A stretch of DNA of 8,044 nt from positions 1 through 8,044 of the forward strand of contig JAYQVM010000076.1 in assembly GCA_038148435.1 (NCBI GenBank), written 5' to 3'. Below the pieces are notes generated by a model that worked only from the letters and a program-made list of their open reading frames with translations, was not told the DNA's origin and made no database searches. The position numbers were made by a program, and so were the translations under genes. Of this stretch, positions 5,626 through 8,044 are shown piece after piece; position 1 is the first letter of the stretch; each line of letters begins with the position of its first letter. Source of the stretch: UBA5109 sp038148435 (lineage in GTDB: Bacteria > Pseudomonadota > Gammaproteobacteria > Pseudomonadales > Pseudohongiellaceae).

Positions 5626-7284
5626 TCAGGCTTCGCCCCAGCTTGCCACGATCTCTTCCGTGGCGATACGTTCATCACTATAGGGGTCATTCACCATACG
5701 GGGATTATCGCCAAACATCATGGTGGCGCGCTCTGGCAGGGTATATTCACTCCATTGTCCTATGCTTTCATGGCTGGGGTTGCCAGTGTGGGTATAGGCC
5801 GACCAGGCTTCAGCCATATTCCAGGACAAGTTATATTGTGAGCGACCCCTGCCAGTCATGAATGCCGTTTTGTCGATATTATCGAAGAAAAACGGAACTT
5901 CCATACAGTGCATGGAGCGCAGCTTGCCCTGACGCACCGGTGAATTCCAGTCGAAGTAATAGAAATATACAGGAGCTGTTCCCTGACGCAGTTTGGCTTC
6001 CGCGATAATTTCTGCAGAACGACTAGTGGCCCGGATGTCTGCTTGCATGTAAAGAGACACGTCGCCATAGGAGGCTTTGGGACGGCTGCGACGGTATAGA
6101 TCGATTAAATCGCGGGCCTCCCCCTGGGTAATGCGGTGACTCTGCATAATTTGTGCGCTCAGTTCCGTCATATTACTAGGTTCAGAGTTCCAGAAAGGAT
6201 CAGCAGGATTGCCATAAGGCACTCCTTCTGTTGCATTGGAGCCCAAAATCAGTGGAATTTCGGTGCTGATAGGACTGGCCTGTGGAGAAAAAGGGTGGTA
6301 GAGCAATACCTGATCATCCTTGATCGGAACAAAACTTAGGCCAAGGTCACGATTGTCTGGGGTATTCGGGCCAGGCTGTCTGCCCAGGGCTCGAATGATG
6401 TTTTCAAAGGGCATGTCATGGAGGGGGGCGAGATTGTTCAGATTAAGACCAAGGCGTCCCAGCAAAAGATCCCTGTTATGAACCGCTTCTTCCACCTCCT
6501 GAGCGGTAACAGCTGTTTCTATTATGGTCGCCATCACCACAGCTTTGTGGAACAGCCCCTGGGCTTCAGGCATACCCTGTAAAATGCTGGTCTTGCCGCC
6601 ACCTCCAGACTGCCCACCAATCGTGACATTATTCGGATTACCACCGAAGTTCTCGATATTCCGATTGACCCAATGTAGCGCCAGCAGAATATCTTGCATG
6701 CCCATATTGGATGATTCGCTATAGCGCGAATCAGGCGCATCAGCCAGATAAAGGAATCCCAGAGCATTCAGGCGGTGTGTCACTGTTATCACAACCATAT
6801 CGTGGTAACGGGCCAGCTGTTCTCCATCGAAAAAGGGAGAGTTACCTGAACCAGTTCTGAAGCCGCCACCATGGAACCAAATATAGACCGGTTTGTTGAC
6901 TCCGGGTCTGGCATCTGAGGTCCAGACATTGAGTTTCAGATTATCTTCTCCCATAGCGCCGCTGCCGGTCAGGGCATCGCCTATTTCAGGAATCATCGGA
7001 CGGTAGGGCTGTGGCGAGCGAGTACCATGCACGGTTGTCAGGCGGACTCCGGTCCAGGGCTGCTTTTCCCGAGGTGGCATAAAGCGATTACCACTGTAAG
7101 TAGGTTCGCCGTATGGAACCCCTCTAAAAACTTCAACGGAATCGTTTATGTAGCCTTGGATTCTGCCACTACTTGTTTCGACAATGCTACCCAGCCCATC
7201 GGCTTGGGCGCGCGCCCTTGTCCATATCATGGGCGCTGTGACGGCGCTGGCTAACGGTGCTCTTAGAAACTGACGGCGTTTCAT
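5626..7284 (-). CDS. Tat-exported type-B carboxylesterase (COesterase family)
   Basis: A 552-residue alpha/beta-hydrolase that probably cleaves carboxylic esters in the periplasm; substrate unknown. The N-terminus KRRQFLR (2-8), with a weakly hydrophobic stretch ending ARAQA (24-28), is a twin-arginine signal. Family landmarks: F-R-G-V-P-Y-G (53-59), E-D-N-L-K-L-N-V-W (113-121), oxyanion-hole H-G-G-G-F (138-142), N-I-x-x-F-G-G-N-P (209-217), nucleophile elbow G-Q-Ser226-G-G, acid Glu353 in A-T-E-G, and His459 in M-H-C-M-E-V-P-F. The triad Ser226/Glu353/His459 thus looks complete, as in para-nitrobenzyl esterase. The elbow has Gly where Ala is common, and the usual Cys of EDCLYLN is Asn; the only cysteine is 460. 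Length is typical. An AGGGAG ribosome site lies about 11 nt from the start, a long spacing. It converges on the second cassette and diverges from the TPR gene. Confidence 0.92.
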   Translation of the reverse strand: MKRRQFLRAPLASAVTAPMIWTRARAQADGLGSIVETSSGRIQGYINDSVEVFRGVPYGEPTYSGNRFMPPREKQPWTGVRLTTVHGTRSPQPYRPMIPEIGDALTGSGAMGEDNLKLNVWTSDARPGVNKPVYIWFHGGGFRTGSGNSPFFDGEQLARYHDMVVITVTHRLNALGFLYLADAPDSRYSESSNMGMQDILLALHWVNRNIENFGGNPNNVTIGGQSGGGGKTSILQGMPEAQGLFHKAVVMATIIETAVTAQEVEEAVHNRDLLLGRLGLNLNNLAPLHDMPFENIIRALGRQPGPNTPDNRDLGLSFVPIKDDQVLLYHPFSPQASPISTEIPLILGSNATEGVPYGNPADPFWNSEPSNMTELSAQIMQSHRITQGEARDLIDLYRRSRPKASYGDVSLYMQADIRATSRSAEIIAEAKLRQGTAPVYFYYFDWNSPVRQGKLRSMHCMEVPFFFDNIDKTAFMTGRGRSQYNLSWNMAEAWSAYTHTGNPSHESIGQWSEYTLPERATMMFGDNPRMVNDPYSDERIATEEIVASWGEA

Positions 7285-7446
7285 TTCAAAGACAACTCCC
7301 TATTGGAATTTGATTTTTAGTTAACATCGCAAGCATAAACAGGCAGCTCAACAGCGTCCACTAAAAAACCAGCAAGTTGTGGTTAAAGTTCACCAATTCC
7401 ATATTTAAATTCACATTTTTTCCACATGGTGTATCTGGATTTGCCT

Positions 7447-7470
7447 TGCATTTAACAGGGTTAAACTGCA
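7447..7470. promoter_or_regulatory. Operator-like palindrome upstream of the TPR gene
   Basis: TTTAAC-AGG-GTTAAA is a perfect 6-bp inverted repeat with a 3-nt spacer. It is flanked by TGCA on the left and, after one extra base, TGCA on the right. The symmetry fits a dimeric regulator site in this divergent promoter region. The family of the regulator cannot be named. Confidence 0.4.
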
Positions 7471-7480
7471 TCATCGATGA
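7471..7480. repeat. 10-bp perfect palindrome TCATCGATGA
   Basis: This self-complementary 10-mer follows the operator-like palindrome directly and lies 26 nt before the TPR start codon. It may be part of a compound binding site, but a 10-mer palindrome can also occur by chance. Confidence 0.3.
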
Positions 7481-7506
7481 AAGTTCTCATAGTTAGTGAC
7501 TAAATT

Positions 7507-8044
7507 ATGAAAGCATCTCTATATCTGACCTTGGGTCTAATTCTGATCATACCCTTTGAGGTATTTGCACAGTCAATGCGTGTTTTTGGCGGCAACCAGT
7601 ATGCCAGAGAATGCCAATTGAATGTCGAAATGGCTAACAACTTGGGATCCGGATCAAGAGCATTTATAGAGCCCTGTGATTTTGTGCTGCGTAATATCCA
7701 GGAACTCACTCCCCGCGACAGAGCGGCAACCCTTAACAATCGTGCTGTGCTGAAGTATCTAATTCAAGATTTTGAAGGGGCTTTCGATGACTTCGATGTT
7801 GCCGCCCAGATGATGCCAGACAGTCCAATCGTTATTGCCAACCGCGGAAATGCATTTTATTACACCGGGCAACTGGCTCTGGCGCTGGAGGACTACAGCG
7901 ATGCGCTGGAACTAGGCATATCAAGGCCCCACGCGGTACACAGTAATATGGGGATTGTGTATGAGGAGATGGGTAATCTGCAAGAGGCTGAGTTTCAGTA
8001 TCAGCGTGCGTTAGAGCTATCCCCAGGCTGGGAAAAAGCAGAGA
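7507..8044 (+). CDS. Exported tetratricopeptide-repeat protein (3' end outside window)
   Basis: An open frame of 179 codons that runs off the right edge. A signal peptide covers about 1-21 (Lys2, hydrophobic core LYLTLGLILIIPF, end FAQ), so the product is periplasmic or secreted. Cys36 and Cys57 in an N-terminal helical segment (about 31-68) may form a disulfide. Three TPR units follow at about 74-107, 108-141 and 142-175, with A-x-x-D-F, NRG, A-L-E-D-Y and A-L-E-L-S-P signatures; more may lie outside the window. TPRs bind partner proteins; the partner here is unknown. No good ribosome site is visible before the ATG, but the signal peptide begins exactly there and a stop codon, TAA at 7501-7503, is in frame just upstream. 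The gene is divergent from the esterase and need not be functionally linked to it. Confidence 0.82.
   Translation, partial: MKASLYLTLGLILIIPFEVFAQSMRVFGGNQYARECQLNVEMANNLGSGSRAFIEPCDFVLRNIQELTPRDRAATLNNRAVLKYLIQDFEGAFDDFDVAAQMMPDSPIVIANRGNAFYYTGQLALALEDYSDALELGISRPHAVHSNMGIVYEEMGNLQEAEFQYQRALELSPGWEKAE

Larger units (their letters stand above)
7285..7506. promoter_or_regulatory. Divergent intergenic region between esterase and TPR genes
   Basis: These 222 nt must hold the start signals of both flanking genes. I see no strong sigma-70 promoter on either strand. The region is AT-rich and contains the two palindromes described separately. No small open frame looks like a gene. Confidence 0.5.

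Noticed and set aside
6524..6767. Overlapping small open frames on both strands in the esterase gene
   Set aside because: Out-of-frame shadows of the esterase catalytic core.
1..8044. CRISPR array, tRNA, insertion sequence or phage remnants
   Set aside because: No regularly spaced repeats, cloverleaf-like segments, transposase or integrase motifs, or target-site duplications were seen on reading both strands.

Overview
The window reads as a piece of a Gram-negative chromosome, most likely from a marine-type gammaproteobacterium. That assignment is inference. It rests on moderate GC, Sec and Tat signal peptides on nearly every product, a PQQ/cytochrome c periplasmic dehydrogenase, DUF6152-like proteins and a TPR protein with two cysteines. 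I see no tRNA, rRNA, CRISPR array, transposase or phage gene.

Layout from left to right: (1) 1-2088 (+) is a periplasmic PQQ-type dehydrogenase with an N-terminal cytochrome c domain. Its start codon probably lies upstream of the window. (2) 2239-2841 (+) is a YkgJ-type cysteine-cluster protein, preceded by a perfect 9-bp-arm hairpin and followed by a plausible intrinsic terminator. (3) 2988-4129 and 4419-5593 (+) are two tandem copies of the same two-gene cassette. Each copy is a small DUF6152-like exported protein followed by a ~250-residue exported protein of an uncharacterised family with PD-[FL]-[ST]-G, AMCLP, DGR and Y-x-C-x-E motifs. Within each copy the genes overlap by 1 or 4 nt and are probably translationally coupled; a strong 17-bp hairpin lies between the copies. 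(4) 5626-7284 (-) is a Tat-exported type-B carboxylesterase that converges on the cassettes. (5) 7507-8044 (+) is the start of an exported TPR protein that runs off the window, divergent from the esterase across a 222-nt region with two palindromes.

All products except the YkgJ protein are predicted to be exported. A possible reading is a periplasmic set for oxidising and hydrolysing an organic compound (alcohol dehydrogenase plus esterase), with the duplicated cassette as an unknown accessory. No substrate can be named from sequence.

The points most worth a second look are: the tandem cassette; predicted signal cleavage in both DUF6152 proteins that would leave His-His at the mature N-terminus, resembling the start of a histidine-brace copper site; a CX3CH heme motif instead of CXXCH; and Gln at two positions of the dehydrogenase that normally hold metal ligands, although the Asp-x-Asp pair is kept.
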